Source of the DNA: Micrococcus flavus
Lineage (GTDB): Bacteria > Actinomycetota > Actinomycetes > Actinomycetales > Micrococcaceae
Assembly (NCBI RefSeq): GCF_014204815.1
Contig: NZ_JACHMC010000001.1
Coordinates: forward strand, 62,001 to 126,000
Reading direction: 5' to 3'
DNA: 64,000 bases
Within the stretch, counting starts at the first letter, position 1. Each line of letters begins with the position of its first letter. This document shows, in pieces, positions 1 to 8,313 of this stretch. The position numbers and the translations under genes were made by a program. The notes under the pieces were generated by a model. The model saw nothing but the letters and a program-made list of their open reading frames with translations, was not told the DNA's origin and searched no databases.

Positions 1-94
1 TGACCGCCAGGGCGCGCCCCGGTGACGCGTGGGGCCGACCCGGGTGACGGCGTCGTGAACGGGCCCCGTCCGCTCCGCCCCACCCCACCCCGGC

Positions 95-165
95 GAATCC
101 ACTGCACTTGTGACCCGAATGAGGGCGGATTCGGCCCCCAGAAGGGTCAGAAGTGCAGTGGATTC
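95..165. repeat. 71-bp palindromic interspersed repeat, family A copy 1
   Basis: A 71-bp inverted repeat beginning GAATCC and ending GGATTC. The outer 15 bp of the arms match perfectly; after one mismatch a further 6 bp (TGACCC/GGGTCA) pair, leaving a short central loop. Four more copies of exactly the same length lie at 44570, 55911, 56567 and 61812. It sits in the gap before the VOC gene, which is transcribed toward it, so it could act as a terminator or mRNA 3' end structure; that role is inference. Confidence 0.85.
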
Positions 166-187
166 GCTCCTCCCGGGGAGGGTCGGC

Positions 188-601
188 TCAGGCCGCCATG
201 AACTCCCACTGGTGGCCGTCCGGGTCGATCACCTGACGGGAGAAGACGCCGGAGGCGGACATGTCCTCCTGCAGGTCCTCCGGCAGCTCGACTTCGGTCC
301 CGCCGGCCTCCACCGCCGCCGCCACCAGGCGGTCCACGGCCTGCCGGTCCGGCGCGGTGAGCTGCAGCAGGGCCGAGTTCGTGGTGAGGCAGTCGGCGAT
401 CTCGCGCTCCCCGATGAAATCCGTGTAGAACCCGGGACTCAGGTACATCGCGAAGGTGGAGTCGGTGAGCGCCACGCACACGGAGTTCTCATCCGAGAAG
501 TCCTCGTCGATCCCCGCTCCGACGGCGGTCCAGAAGGAGCGGATGCGCTCGGTGTCCGTGGTCGGGAGGTTGATGTACACCGGCTGGGAGAACAGGGCCA
601 T
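188..601 (-). CDS. VOC superfamily (glyoxalase/bleomycin resistance-like) protein
   Basis: A 137-residue single-domain protein of the vicinal oxygen chelate fold. It opens with the typical beta-strand Q-P-V-Y-I-N-L-P, carries the S-F-W segment of the first module and ends with D-P-D-G-H-Q-W-E-F, a common C-terminal VOC signature. Members bind a metal and small molecules; this divergent type is often not catalytically assigned, so the substrate is unknown. A GTG 9 nt upstream (610) is possible, but the ATG at 601 is preceded at 7 nt by TACGGT, matching the leaderless promoter pattern seen throughout this window. Confidence 0.8.
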   Translation of the reverse strand: MALFSQPVYINLPTTDTERIRSFWTAVGAGIDEDFSDENSVCVALTDSTFAMYLSPGFYTDFIGEREIADCLTTNSALLQLTAPDRQAVDRLVAAAVEAGGTEVELPEDLQEDMSASGVFSRQVIDPDGHQWEFMAA

Positions 602-740
602 GCCGAGCACCGTAGTCCAGGCCGCGCGCGCGGAGCGAACTGCCGGCCGAGGCGTGACCGGTGTCTCTCCGCGCGGCCCCGCGGGCGCGACGTCGACCGT
701 CCGCCGTCAGCGCGTCCGGGCCCGTTGGTAGCGTGAGCGC

Positions 741-1628
741 ATGAGCCTTCCCCCCTCCGCGCCCGCCGACGGCACCGCACCCGGGCCCGTCCCCGCCGGC
801 TGGCCGCCGTCGGGATGGCCGGGCCGCGCTGAGCGCCGCCGGGCCGACCCTGCGCGCTGGGCCCCCGGCCCGTTCCACTGGGGGGACGCGCTCGTGGTGC
901 TGGCGTACGGCGGGATCATGGTGCTCGGCCTGGGGTTCCTGCTGGCCGCGGCGCTGGGCCTGGTGCCCGCGGACCCGTCCGCCCTCACCGTGCTGGACGG
1001 GTTCACAGTGAACCTGCTCAGCTACGCCATCCTCGTGACGCTCGTGCTGCTGGTGGCCTGGCGGCCGCTGGTCACCTCGCTGCGGGTCTTCGCCACCGGC
1101 ACGTGGTGGAAGATCCTGCTGCTGCCGGCGCTGTGGTTCACCACCATCCTCGTCAACGCCCTGCTGCTGTCCCTGATCGGGGACGCGCAGACCAGCGCCA
1201 ACCAGGCCGCCCTCGAGGAGATGACCACGCAGGCCCCGCCGGCGCTGATGATCCTCATGACCGTGGTGGGCGCTCCGCTCGTGGAGGAGTACCTGTTCCG
1301 GCACCTGCTGGTGGGCAAGCTCTCCCGCTGGATCAACGTGTGGGTGTGCGCCGCGGTGTCCGTCCTGGCGTTCTCCTTCCTGCACTTCCTGGGCACGGGC
1401 GGCGACTTCCGCCTCGTGGAGGTGGTCCCGTACCTCACGCTCGCGGTGACCATCACGGTGACGTACATCCTCATGGGCCGCTCCTTCGGGTACGCGGTGC
1501 TGCTGCACATGGTGAACAACGGCATCGCGATCGCCATGCTCTACCTCGTGGCCCCGCTGCTGCCGGAGATGCCGCAGCCGGTCACCCCCACCACGGTCCT
1601 GGCGCCCTTCCTGGCGCTGCTCGGCTGA
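741..1628 (+). CDS. CPBP family intramembrane glutamic endopeptidase
   Basis: A 295-residue polytopic membrane protein with a proline-rich cytoplasmic N-terminus (about residues 1-45). The three CPBP (Abi/CAAX-protease-like) motifs are present: E182-E183-Y-L-F-R187, F211-S-F-L-H215 and H256-M-V-N-N260, spread over the last transmembrane helices. The family cleaves or processes peptides within the membrane and includes bacteriocin self-immunity proteins; the substrate here is unknown. TAGCGT lies 6 nt before the ATG, suggesting a leaderless mRNA. The MATE gene follows after a single base, so the two are probably cotranscribed. Confidence 0.88.
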   Translation: MSLPPSAPADGTAPGPVPAGWPPSGWPGRAERRRADPARWAPGPFHWGDALVVLAYGGIMVLGLGFLLAAALGLVPADPSALTVLDGFTVNLLSYAILVTLVLLVAWRPLVTSLRVFATGTWWKILLLPALWFTTILVNALLLSLIGDAQTSANQAALEEMTTQAPPALMILMTVVGAPLVEEYLFRHLLVGKLSRWINVWVCAAVSVLAFSFLHFLGTGGDFRLVEVVPYLTLAVTITVTYILMGRSFGYAVLLHMVNNGIAIAMLYLVAPLLPEMPQPVTPTTVLAPFLALLG

Positions 1629-1629
1629 C

Positions 1630-3066
1630 GTGACGGCCTCGCTCGGCCCCCGGCGCGACGCGGTCCCTCGCCCCTCGCGTCCCACCCCCTCCGGTACGGG
1701 CGCGACGGCGGCCCCGCCCCCGGAGTCCGGCCGCGGCCTCTCCCGGCGTATCCTGGGCCTGGCGGTCCCTGCGTTCGGCGCGCTGATCGCCGAGCCCCTC
1801 TTCCTGCTGGCGGACACCGCGATCGTCGGGCATCTGGGCACCGCCCAGCTGGCCGGCGTCGGGGTGGGGACCACGGTCCTGCACACCGCCACGGGGCTGA
1901 TGATCTTCCTGGCGTACGCCACCACGCCCGCGGTGGCGCGGATGATCGGCGCGGGGAACCTGCCCGGCGCCATGGCCCGCGGCCGGGACGGGATCTGGCT
2001 CGGGCTGCTGCTGGGCACGGCGCTCGCGCTCGCGGGCTGGGCCGCCGCCCCGCACCTCACAGCGGCGCTCGGCGCGGCAGGGGAGACCCACGCCCACGCC
2101 ACCGCGTACCTGCAGTGGTCCATGCCCGGGCTGCCCGCGCTGCTGGCGGTCCTGGCCGCCACGGGCGTGCTCCGCGGCCTGCAGGACACCGTCACCCCGC
2201 TGGTGGTGGCCGGCGGCGGGTTCGCGGTGAACATCGCCCTCAACGTGGTGCTCGTGTACGGGGCGGGGCTGGGGGTGGCCGGCTCCGCGATCGGCACCTC
2301 CGCGGTGCAGTGGGCCATGCTGGCCGTGTACCTGGCGGTCCTGGCGCCCCGGTTCCGCCGCGCCGGCACGGGCCTGGCCCCGCTGGCCTCCGGCATGCGC
2401 GCCACCGCGCAGGTGGGCTCGTGGCTGCTGCTGCGCACCGCGAGCCTGCGCGCGGCCATCCTCATCACCGTCATGGCCGCCACCGGCCTGGGGGACGTCA
2501 CCCTCGCGGCGCACCAGCTCGTCTTCACCCTGTACTCCACGCTCGCGTTCGCCCTCGACGCCCTCGCGATCGCCGCGCAGGCGCTGATCGGCACCGAGCT
2601 CGGGGCGTCCCGGCCGCGCCAGGCCCGGCGCCTGACGGAGGTGATGGTGCGCTGGGGGCTGGGCTTCGGCGTCGTGACCGGCGTGCTGCTGGCAGCGCTG
2701 GCCTGGGTGCTGCCCCCGCTGTTCACCCCGGACCCGGCCGTGCAGGCCGCCGCCACCGCCGGGCTGCTGGTCCTCGCCCTGTCCCAGCCCGTGGCCGGGT
2801 ACGTGTTCGTCCTGGACGGCGTGCTGATCGGCGCCGGCGACGCGCGGTACCTGGCGCTGGCCGGTGTCGTGAACCTGGCGGTGTACGCCCCCGCGCTGTG
2901 GCTGCTCGCCCAGGCGGCCGCGGGCGGGCTCGGCCGGGGCCCCGCGTCCGACGGCGCCGCGCAGGTCGCGCTGCTGTGGTGCGGGTTCGCGGGGGTGTAC
3001 CTGGGGGCGCGGGCGCTGACCCTCGGCCATCGCGCGCGGCGGGACGCCTGGATGACCCTCGGCTGA
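1630..3066 (+). CDS. MATE family efflux transporter (DinF-like)
   Basis: A 478-residue integral membrane protein with about 12 hydrophobic segments arranged as two homologous halves. The early segment P-A-F-G-A-L-I-A-E-P-L-F-L-L-A-D and the A-x-V-G-H-L-G-T motif are typical of DinF-type MATE carriers, which export cationic drugs or metabolites by Na+/H+ antiport. The GTG start lies one base after the stop of the CPBP protease gene, indicating an operon. The first 30 residues are Pro/Arg-rich and probably cytoplasmic. Substrate unknown. Confidence 0.88.
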   Translation: MTASLGPRRDAVPRPSRPTPSGTGATAAPPPESGRGLSRRILGLAVPAFGALIAEPLFLLADTAIVGHLGTAQLAGVGVGTTVLHTATGLMIFLAYATTPAVARMIGAGNLPGAMARGRDGIWLGLLLGTALALAGWAAAPHLTAALGAAGETHAHATAYLQWSMPGLPALLAVLAATGVLRGLQDTVTPLVVAGGGFAVNIALNVVLVYGAGLGVAGSAIGTSAVQWAMLAVYLAVLAPRFRRAGTGLAPLASGMRATAQVGSWLLLRTASLRAAILITVMAATGLGDVTLAAHQLVFTLYSTLAFALDALAIAAQALIGTELGASRPRQARRLTEVMVRWGLGFGVVTGVLLAALAWVLPPLFTPDPAVQAAATAGLLVLALSQPVAGYVFVLDGVLIGAGDARYLALAGVVNLAVYAPALWLLAQAAAGGLGRGPASDGAAQVALLWCGFAGVYLGARALTLGHRARRDAWMTLG

Positions 3067-3099
3067 GCCCGGCGCGGCCCGCCTCCCTAGACTGGGGCG

Positions 3100-3681
3100 G
3101 TGACCACGCAGAAGACCCCCCTCGCCATCTCGTCCGAGGTGTTCAAGCCCATCCTGATCCGCGCCGGCGTGGCGCTGCTCTTCGGGCTCTCCACCGTGTT
3201 CCTCCAGAACCCGGGGCTGACCTGGATGAAGGTGGCGTTCGCGCTGTTCCTCGTCTTCTCCGGCTCCGCCCTGTGGGAGTACCTGCGCCGGGACTGCGTG
3301 CCGGAGGCCATGCGCTCCCCGCTGTCCCTCGCGGCGGCCGCGTGGCTGCTCGGCACCGTGCTGCTGTTCTTCTTCGGCACCCCCGGCGGCGTGGGCCTGA
3401 CGGTGGCCGCCGCACTGATCCTCGGCGGCGTGGCCGAGCTCGTGGCCTGGGCGCGCTTCCGCCGGACCTTCATCCCCGCGCGGGACCAGCTCTGGACCGG
3501 GCTCGTCGGCCTCGCCTCCGGCGCGGCGCTGGCGGTGGGGGCCGTGCAGGGGCTGGACCCGCACGGCCAGCTGGGCATCGTGGGCGGCGGCGCGATCATC
3601 ACCGGCGTGCTGCTGCTGATCTCGGGCCTGGGCTTCCACCACGAGGTCCGGCGGGACCGCGGCACCGCGCAGGGCCTCTGA
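3100..3681 (+). CDS. hypothetical multi-pass membrane protein (HdeD/DUF308-like layout)
   Basis: 193 residues with about six transmembrane helices in three hairpins, an arrangement like HdeD/DUF308 proteins, though I cannot assign the family firmly. The GTG start is preceded at 6 nt by TAGACT, which fits a leaderless promoter, so transcription is probably independent of the MATE gene 33 bp upstream. The C-terminus is charged (H-H-E-V-R-R-D-R) and likely cytoplasmic. No catalytic motif seen. Confidence 0.7.
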   Translation: MTTQKTPLAISSEVFKPILIRAGVALLFGLSTVFLQNPGLTWMKVAFALFLVFSGSALWEYLRRDCVPEAMRSPLSLAAAAWLLGTVLLFFFGTPGGVGLTVAAALILGGVAELVAWARFRRTFIPARDQLWTGLVGLASGAALAVGAVQGLDPHGQLGIVGGGAIITGVLLLISGLGFHHEVRRDRGTAQGL

Positions 3682-3818
3682 CCTCCGGGCGCCCGTCCCG
3701 CCCCCGGCGAACGGGCCCGCCGTCCGGAGTGACCCCGGCGTAGACTGGCCGGGTCCGACGCGCCCGCATCCCGCGGGCGCCGCCGACGCCCCCGATGCCC
3801 ACCCGTAGGAGACCCGCT

Positions 3819-4241
3819 GTGAGCGCACAGTCCCCCCGACCGTCCGACGACCGCACCCGCCGTGGTGCCGGCCGACCGGCACGCGGCGGCCTGCGCAGCA
3901 GCGTGACGGGCCCGCTGGTGTTCTCCGCGGTGCTCGGCCTGGTGGGCGGCTCGATCGCCGCGCTCACCGCCTCCGGCGGCACGGACAACCCGCTGCGCAT
4001 CGACATCGGCCTGATCGCCTTCGGCGTGTTCTTCATGACCTCCCTCGTGGTGGTGGCCATGCTCCAGCTGGCCTCTCGCGAGAACCCCGAGCGCCTCTCC
4101 CAGGGCTCCGGGATCAACCGCTCCTCGGAGGAGGAGTTCCAGCGCCGCGCCGCCGAGCGTCGGGCCAAGGCCGCCCAGGAGCGCCGGGCCGGCGCCTCCG
4201 GGCAGCGCCCCGCCGGCGACGGCGAAGCCCCCCGCGCCTGA
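3819..4241 (+). CDS. hypothetical protein with two transmembrane helices
   Basis: A 140-residue protein: basic, Arg/Pro-rich N-terminus, two hydrophobic helices in the centre (about residues 30-50 and 62-84) and a highly charged, helical C-terminal tail rich in Arg, Glu and Ala. The GTG start at 3819 is chosen over the in-frame ATG at 3795 because AGGAG at 3807-3811 is ideally spaced for it. No domain is recognised; the architecture is common among small actinobacterial membrane proteins of unknown role. Confidence 0.7.
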   Translation: MSAQSPRPSDDRTRRGAGRPARGGLRSSVTGPLVFSAVLGLVGGSIAALTASGGTDNPLRIDIGLIAFGVFFMTSLVVVAMLQLASRENPERLSQGSGINRSSEEEFQRRAAERRAKAAQERRAGASGQRPAGDGEAPRA

Positions 4242-4280
4242 GCGCCGGCGTCCGCCCCGCCGCCCCTCCGGGCTCCGGCG

Positions 4281-5288
4281 TCAGAACCCGAACTGCGCCG
4301 CCACCGTGCGCAGGGTCTCCGCCGAGGTCGCCAGGCGCGCCCGCTCGTCCTCGTCCAGCTCGACCGGCAGCACCCGCTCCACCCCGGCGCGGCCCACCAC
4401 GGACGGCAGGGACAGGGCCACGTCCGCCAGCCCCATCACCCCGTCCATGACGGTGGAGACCGGCAGGATCGCGTGCTGGTCCCGCAGGATCGCCTCGAGC
4501 AGCCGCGTCGTCGCCACGCCGATCGCGTAGTTCGTGGCGCCCTTGCCCTGGATCACCTCGTACGCGGCGTGCGTGACCTCGTGGGCGATGCCGTCGAGTT
4601 CCTCCCGCGTGAACGCGGGGGCGTCGGCGTCGGGCCAGGCGAGCAGCGGCGTCGGGCCGATGCTGGCGGAGCTCCACACGGGGAACTCGGTGTCCCCGTG
4701 CTCGCCGAGGATCACGGCGTGCACCGAGGAGGGATGGACGTGCACGCGGGAGGCCAGCTGCCAGCGCAGCCGCGAGGTGTCCAGGAGGGTGCCGGAGCCG
4801 ATCACGCGGCCGGCCGGCAGGCCCGTGATGCGCTGGGCCGCGAGCGTGAGCACGTCCACGGGGTTGGAGACCAGCACGATCAGCGCATCCGGGGCCACGG
4901 ACTGCACCGTGGGCAGCAGCGTCCGCAGGATCGCGATGTTCGCCTCCGCCAGGTCCAGGCGGGTCTGGCCGGGCTTCTGCTTGGCGCCGGCAGTGATCAC
5001 GACCACCTCGGCGTCGGCCAGCACGGCGGGGTCGTCGCCGCCGGTCATCTGCGTGGTCGAGGTGAAGGCCGTGCCGTGGGCCAGGTCCAGGACCTCGGCG
5101 CGGACCTTGGGGCCGTCGATATCGTAGAGCGCGACCTCGCGGGCCACGCCGCGGATCAGCGTGGAGTAGCAGATCGCGGTGCCGACGGCGCCGGCGCCGA
5201 TCACGCCGACCTTCCGGTGGCGCAGGGCGGGGGAGGCGGGGCGGGCGTCGTCGAGGGGCATGGGCACGGCAGCGTCGGAGAGGCTCAT
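4281..5288 (-). CDS. ldh: L-lactate dehydrogenase
   Basis: NAD-dependent L-lactate dehydrogenase interconverting pyruvate and lactate in the cytoplasm. Length (335 aa) and motifs are canonical: dinucleotide fold G-A-G-A-V-G at 31-36, D/N residues after the second strand for NAD(H) preference, active-site loop ending Q-T-R110, substrate-binding L-D-x-x-R around 169-173, and catalytic G-E-H-G-D at 195-199. The lactate-type specificity loop (Q-K-P-G-Q) argues against malate dehydrogenase. TAACCT lies 6 nt before the ATG, again the leaderless arrangement. Confidence 0.93.
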   Translation of the reverse strand: MSLSDAAVPMPLDDARPASPALRHRKVGVIGAGAVGTAICYSTLIRGVAREVALYDIDGPKVRAEVLDLAHGTAFTSTTQMTGGDDPAVLADAEVVVITAGAKQKPGQTRLDLAEANIAILRTLLPTVQSVAPDALIVLVSNPVDVLTLAAQRITGLPAGRVIGSGTLLDTSRLRWQLASRVHVHPSSVHAVILGEHGDTEFPVWSSASIGPTPLLAWPDADAPAFTREELDGIAHEVTHAAYEVIQGKGATNYAIGVATTRLLEAILRDQHAILPVSTVMDGVMGLADVALSLPSVVGRAGVERVLPVELDEDERARLATSAETLRTVAAQFGF

Positions 5289-5327
5289 GCGGCCAGGTTA
5301 GGCGTCACCCGCGGGGCGGGGGAGCGG

Positions 5328-6080
5328 TCAGTCGCCCTTCTTCTTGGCCTTCTTCCTGCCCTTCTTCTTGGACTTCGTGGACTTCTTGCCGTCCTTGTCC
5401 TTCTTCTTCGCCTTCTCCTTCGGCTGCCCCTCCGCGACGACGTCGGCCGCCGCGTCCGCGGGCTCGTCCCCGGCCGCGGTGGCCGGCTCGACGGCGGGGG
5501 CCGCCGTCTCCTCGTCGGCCTCGGCCTGACGGGCCCGGTAGCTGCGCACATGCGTGCGGTTGGCGCAGTTGGCGGCGTCGCAGAAGCGTTTGGAGCGGTT
5601 GCGGGAGGCGTCCACCAGCGTGTTCTCGCAGTCCTCGCCCGCGCACGTGCGCAGGCGGTCCAGCTCGCCCTCGAGGGCGGCCTCGGCGAGGGCCAGGGCG
5701 GCCATCGCGGTGAGGCGCTCGACGGCATCGGCCGGGGTCTGCGCGGGGGTGAGGTCCACGGCGCCGTCCGCGTCGGCCACCAGGCGCAGCGCGCCGGTCT
5801 CGGCGAGCAGGGCGTTCACGGCCTCCAGGGCTGCGGCCTGGTCCTCCGCGGCGAGGGCCCACAGCTCGGTGAGGCGGGCGCGCAGGGCGTGGGCGCGGTC
5901 CCGGGCGGCGGCGGCCACCCGCAGGCGCACGTCCCCCTCCTGCAGCTCGGGCACCAGCGTGGGGAGCTGCGTGCCGGCGGTCAGGCGCTCCTCGGCGGGC
6001 TGACCCCCGCGCATCCCGGGCGCGGAGTCCAGGAACACGGTGATCGACGTGAGGCGGCGCAGGGTGGGGGCGGAGAGCAT
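5328..6080 (-). CDS. CGNR zinc finger domain protein with lysine-rich tail
   Basis: A 250-residue protein of the ABATE/CGNR family of putative stress-related transcription factors. An alpha-helical N-terminal domain (about 1-150) is followed by the CGNR zinc finger near 153-190 (C-A-G-E-D-C ... C-D-A-A-N-C-A-N-R), which keeps four cysteines and the N-R pair. After an acidic linker the last ~30 residues are almost entirely Lys with Gly, Ser and Asp, which is not usual for this family and resembles a nucleic-acid-binding histone-like tail. TAGGCT lies 6 nt upstream of the ATG. Confidence 0.85.
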   Translation of the reverse strand: MLSAPTLRRLTSITVFLDSAPGMRGGQPAEERLTAGTQLPTLVPELQEGDVRLRVAAAARDRAHALRARLTELWALAAEDQAAALEAVNALLAETGALRLVADADGAVDLTPAQTPADAVERLTAMAALALAEAALEGELDRLRTCAGEDCENTLVDASRNRSKRFCDAANCANRTHVRSYRARQAEADEETAAPAVEPATAAGDEPADAAADVVAEGQPKEKAKKKDKDGKKSTKSKKKGRKKAKKKGD

Positions 6081-6252
6081 GGGCCCAGCCTACGGCGGAG
6101 GGCCCCTGGCCGTGGCCCGCTTCACAGCCGTTGACACATCCTGCCGTGTCCTGGCGCTCGGCTAACCTGACCGTCAGACCTCCGCGGCCGTCCGCGGGGA
6201 CGAGCCGACGAGGGCGCTGGAGCGTCCCCGCACCCAGCATCCAGGAGTCGCC

Positions 6253-7908
6253 ATGTCCCAGACCACCCAGACGGAGGGCCGCCTCTCCGCCGGCCACGCG
6301 ATCGTCAAGACGCTCGAGGCGCACGGCGTGAAGCGCATCTACAGCGTGCCGGGCGAGTCCTACCTGGATGTCCTGGACGGCCTGCACGATTCGCAGATCG
6401 AGAACGTGGTGTGCCGCCACGAGGGCGGCGCCACCTACATGGCCGAGGCGGACGGCAAGATGAACGAGGTGCCCGGCGTCGCCATGGTGACCCGCGGCCC
6501 CGGCGCCGCGAACGCCCATGTGGGTCTGCACACCGCGTGGCAGGACTCCACCGCCATGGTCCTGTTCGTGGGCCTCATCCCGTTCGAGCACCGCGACCGC
6601 GAGGCCTTCCAGGAGTTCGACCCGCACGCCTGGTTCGACTCCGGCGCCAAGCGCGTGATGGTCCTGGACCACCCCGAGCGCGCGTCCGAGATCGTGGCCG
6701 AGGCCATGTTCGCCGCCGCGTCCGGGCGCCCGGGCCCCGTCGTCGTCGGCCTGCCGGAGGACGTCATCCGCGTGGAGATCGACGCCGAGCTGCACCCGCA
6801 GATCCCCGTGGCCACCGGCGGCATGACCGTGGAGGACTGGAAGGCGCTGCACGCCGCGCTCAAGGAGTCCAAGAAGCCGCTGTTCATCACCGGCGGCAAC
6901 GACTGGACCGACGCCGGCGCCGACGCGCTCACGTCCTGGCTCGAGGACCACCGCATCCCCGCCGCCGCGGAGTGGCGCACCGAGGGCACCGTGCCGTTCT
7001 CCTCCCCCTCCTACGTGGGCCCCATCGGCTACGGCCGCCCGGACTGGACGCAGCGGCTGCTCGAGGAGACGGACCTGATCGTGTTCGTCGGCACCGTCCC
7101 CGGGGACGTGGTGACGGACGGCTTCACGATCCGCCAGAACTGGGACAAGAAGAACTTCCTGGTCACCATCGACCCGTCCCTGCGCGGCCGCTCCGGCCCC
7201 GTGTCGCACCAGATCGTGGCCAAGCCGGACGTGTTCGTCCGCGACCTGGTCCGCATGGACCTCGCGGTGAAGCCGGAGTGGGAGGAGTGGGCCTCCCGCA
7301 TGCGCGGCGAGCAGGAGACGTTCGCCGCGCTCCCGTCGGCGGAGCCGTCCGAGGGCCAGGCGAGGATGTCCACCCTCATGGCGAACCTCGTGCCGAAGCT
7401 GCCGAAGGACTCGATGATCTCCCTCGGCGCCGGTGAGCACACCAACTGGGCACACCGCTACTTCCCCACCGAGGGCTACCGCGCCATGATCTCCGCCCGC
7501 AACGGCTCCATGGGCTACTCCGTGCCCGGCGCCGTGGCCGCGTCCCTGAACTTCCCGGACCGGGTGGTGGTCACCATCGCCGGCGACGGCGAGTTCCTCA
7601 TGAACGGCCAGGAGATGGCCACCGCCGCGCAGTACGGGGCCACCCCGCTGATCGTGGTCATGGACAACCAGGAGTACGGCACCATCCGCACCCACCAGGA
7701 GCGCGAGTACCCCGAGCGCGTCTCCGGCACCCAGCTGAAGAACCCGGACTTCGCGAAGATGGCCGAGGCGTTCGGCGGCGTCGGCATCCGCGTCGAGCAG
7801 GACGAGGACGTCCCGGCCGCCGTGGAGAAGGCCCTGGCGACCGTGCAGCAGGGCGAGCAGTTCGCCCTCATCCACCTGATCGTGGAGCAGCGCGTCAAGG
7901 CGTACTGA
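6253..7908 (+). CDS. thiamine diphosphate-dependent enzyme, acetolactate synthase-like
   Basis: A 551-residue cytoplasmic enzyme with the three-domain layout of ThDP decarboxylases/carboligases. The N-terminal Pyr domain holds the catalytic glutamate in V-C-R-H-E-G-G-A; the C-terminal PP domain has the G-D-G-x26-N-N-like cofactor motif (G-D-G-E-F-L-M-N ... V-M-D-N). It belongs to the acetolactate synthase/sulfoacetaldehyde/glyoxylate carboligase superfamily, but no ilvN subunit gene is adjacent, so a role in branched-chain synthesis is not supported. The start is fixed by AGGAG at 6242-6246, 6 nt before the ATG. A strong terminator follows. Confidence 0.82.
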   Translation: MSQTTQTEGRLSAGHAIVKTLEAHGVKRIYSVPGESYLDVLDGLHDSQIENVVCRHEGGATYMAEADGKMNEVPGVAMVTRGPGAANAHVGLHTAWQDSTAMVLFVGLIPFEHRDREAFQEFDPHAWFDSGAKRVMVLDHPERASEIVAEAMFAAASGRPGPVVVGLPEDVIRVEIDAELHPQIPVATGGMTVEDWKALHAALKESKKPLFITGGNDWTDAGADALTSWLEDHRIPAAAEWRTEGTVPFSSPSYVGPIGYGRPDWTQRLLEETDLIVFVGTVPGDVVTDGFTIRQNWDKKNFLVTIDPSLRGRSGPVSHQIVAKPDVFVRDLVRMDLAVKPEWEEWASRMRGEQETFAALPSAEPSEGQARMSTLMANLVPKLPKDSMISLGAGEHTNWAHRYFPTEGYRAMISARNGSMGYSVPGAVAASLNFPDRVVVTIAGDGEFLMNGQEMATAAQYGATPLIVVMDNQEYGTIRTHQEREYPERVSGTQLKNPDFAKMAEAFGGVGIRVEQDEDVPAAVEKALATVQQGEQFALIHLIVEQRVKAY

Positions 7909-7951
7909 CCCCGGCGCCCCCGGCGGAGCTCACGACGACGCCCGCGCTCCC

Positions 7952-7990
7952 GGCCCCCCGACCCTCCCCTCGCGGTAGGGTCGGGGGGCC
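7952..7990 (+). terminator. strong hairpin terminator after the ThDP enzyme gene
   Basis: Perfect 14-bp stem (7952-7965 with 7977-7990, GGCCCCCCGACCCT and its complement) closing an 11-nt loop, 44 bp past the stop codon. No T-tract follows, as is common in high-GC actinobacteria. Confidence 0.8.
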
Positions 7991-8019
7991 GTCCGGCGTC
8001 CTCTGAGCAGGGAGCCCCC

Positions 8020-8058
8020 GTGACCGGGGAGCGCGACCGGCCGCACACCTTCACCCCC
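8020..8058 (+). other. possible gene start cut off by the IS110 element
   Basis: AGGGAG at 8009-8014 lies 5 nt before a GTG at 8020 that opens a frame reading V-T-G-E-R-D-R-P-H-T-F-T-P before entering the presumed left end of the IS. This looks like a genuine translation start whose remainder has been displaced. It may be the original 5' end of the SulP gene now starting at 9577, or of a lost gene. Tentative. Confidence 0.3.
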
Positions 8059-8061
8059 GTT

Positions 8062-8313
8062 ACCTTTCTCGTGGCTCCTCCATCGATCAGGATGAGCAGG
8101 TGCCGGCCAGCCGGTCCTCGGCATGATCGTTGCCCCCAGTCGACTGCATGATCCGGGGGGTGTTGTCACCGAGGACCGGTCTGGTGACCACGGATCGCTA
8201 ATAGAGGCGCGAGCCCCTCACCGGGGCCCTTCGTAACGTGGATGCCGAGCGTGATCACCACTGGAGCTGGCCAGCACACTCATGGCCCCCGCAAGCCCAG
8301 GAGGACGACCGCG
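8062..8313 (+). ncRNA. candidate IS110 bridge RNA in the left non-coding end
   Basis: IS110 recombinases of this subgroup are known to be guided by a structured bridge RNA encoded between the left end and the recombinase start. Here that region contains a long stem: 8107-8121 pairs with 8169-8184, 15 bp with a single bulged T, enclosing a 47-nt apical region with repeated GCATGATC. Further small hairpins lie at 8213-8227 (GCCCC/GGGGC) and 8266-8275. The fold and the extent of the RNA are my inference; guide pairing to target and donor was not demonstrated. Confidence 0.42.

Noticed and set aside
489-2756. A 755-codon open frame on the minus strand across the CPBP and MATE genes.
   Set aside because: It lies opposite two well-supported membrane protein genes; long antisense frames are normal in very GC-rich DNA, and its product has low-complexity Arg/Ser/Ala composition with no domain.
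6131-6168. TTGACA at 6131 upstream of the ThDP enzyme as a -35 box.
   Set aside because: The only -10-like hexamer (TAACCT, 6163) is 26 bp away, too far for a standard sigma-A promoter; no pairing at 16-18 bp.
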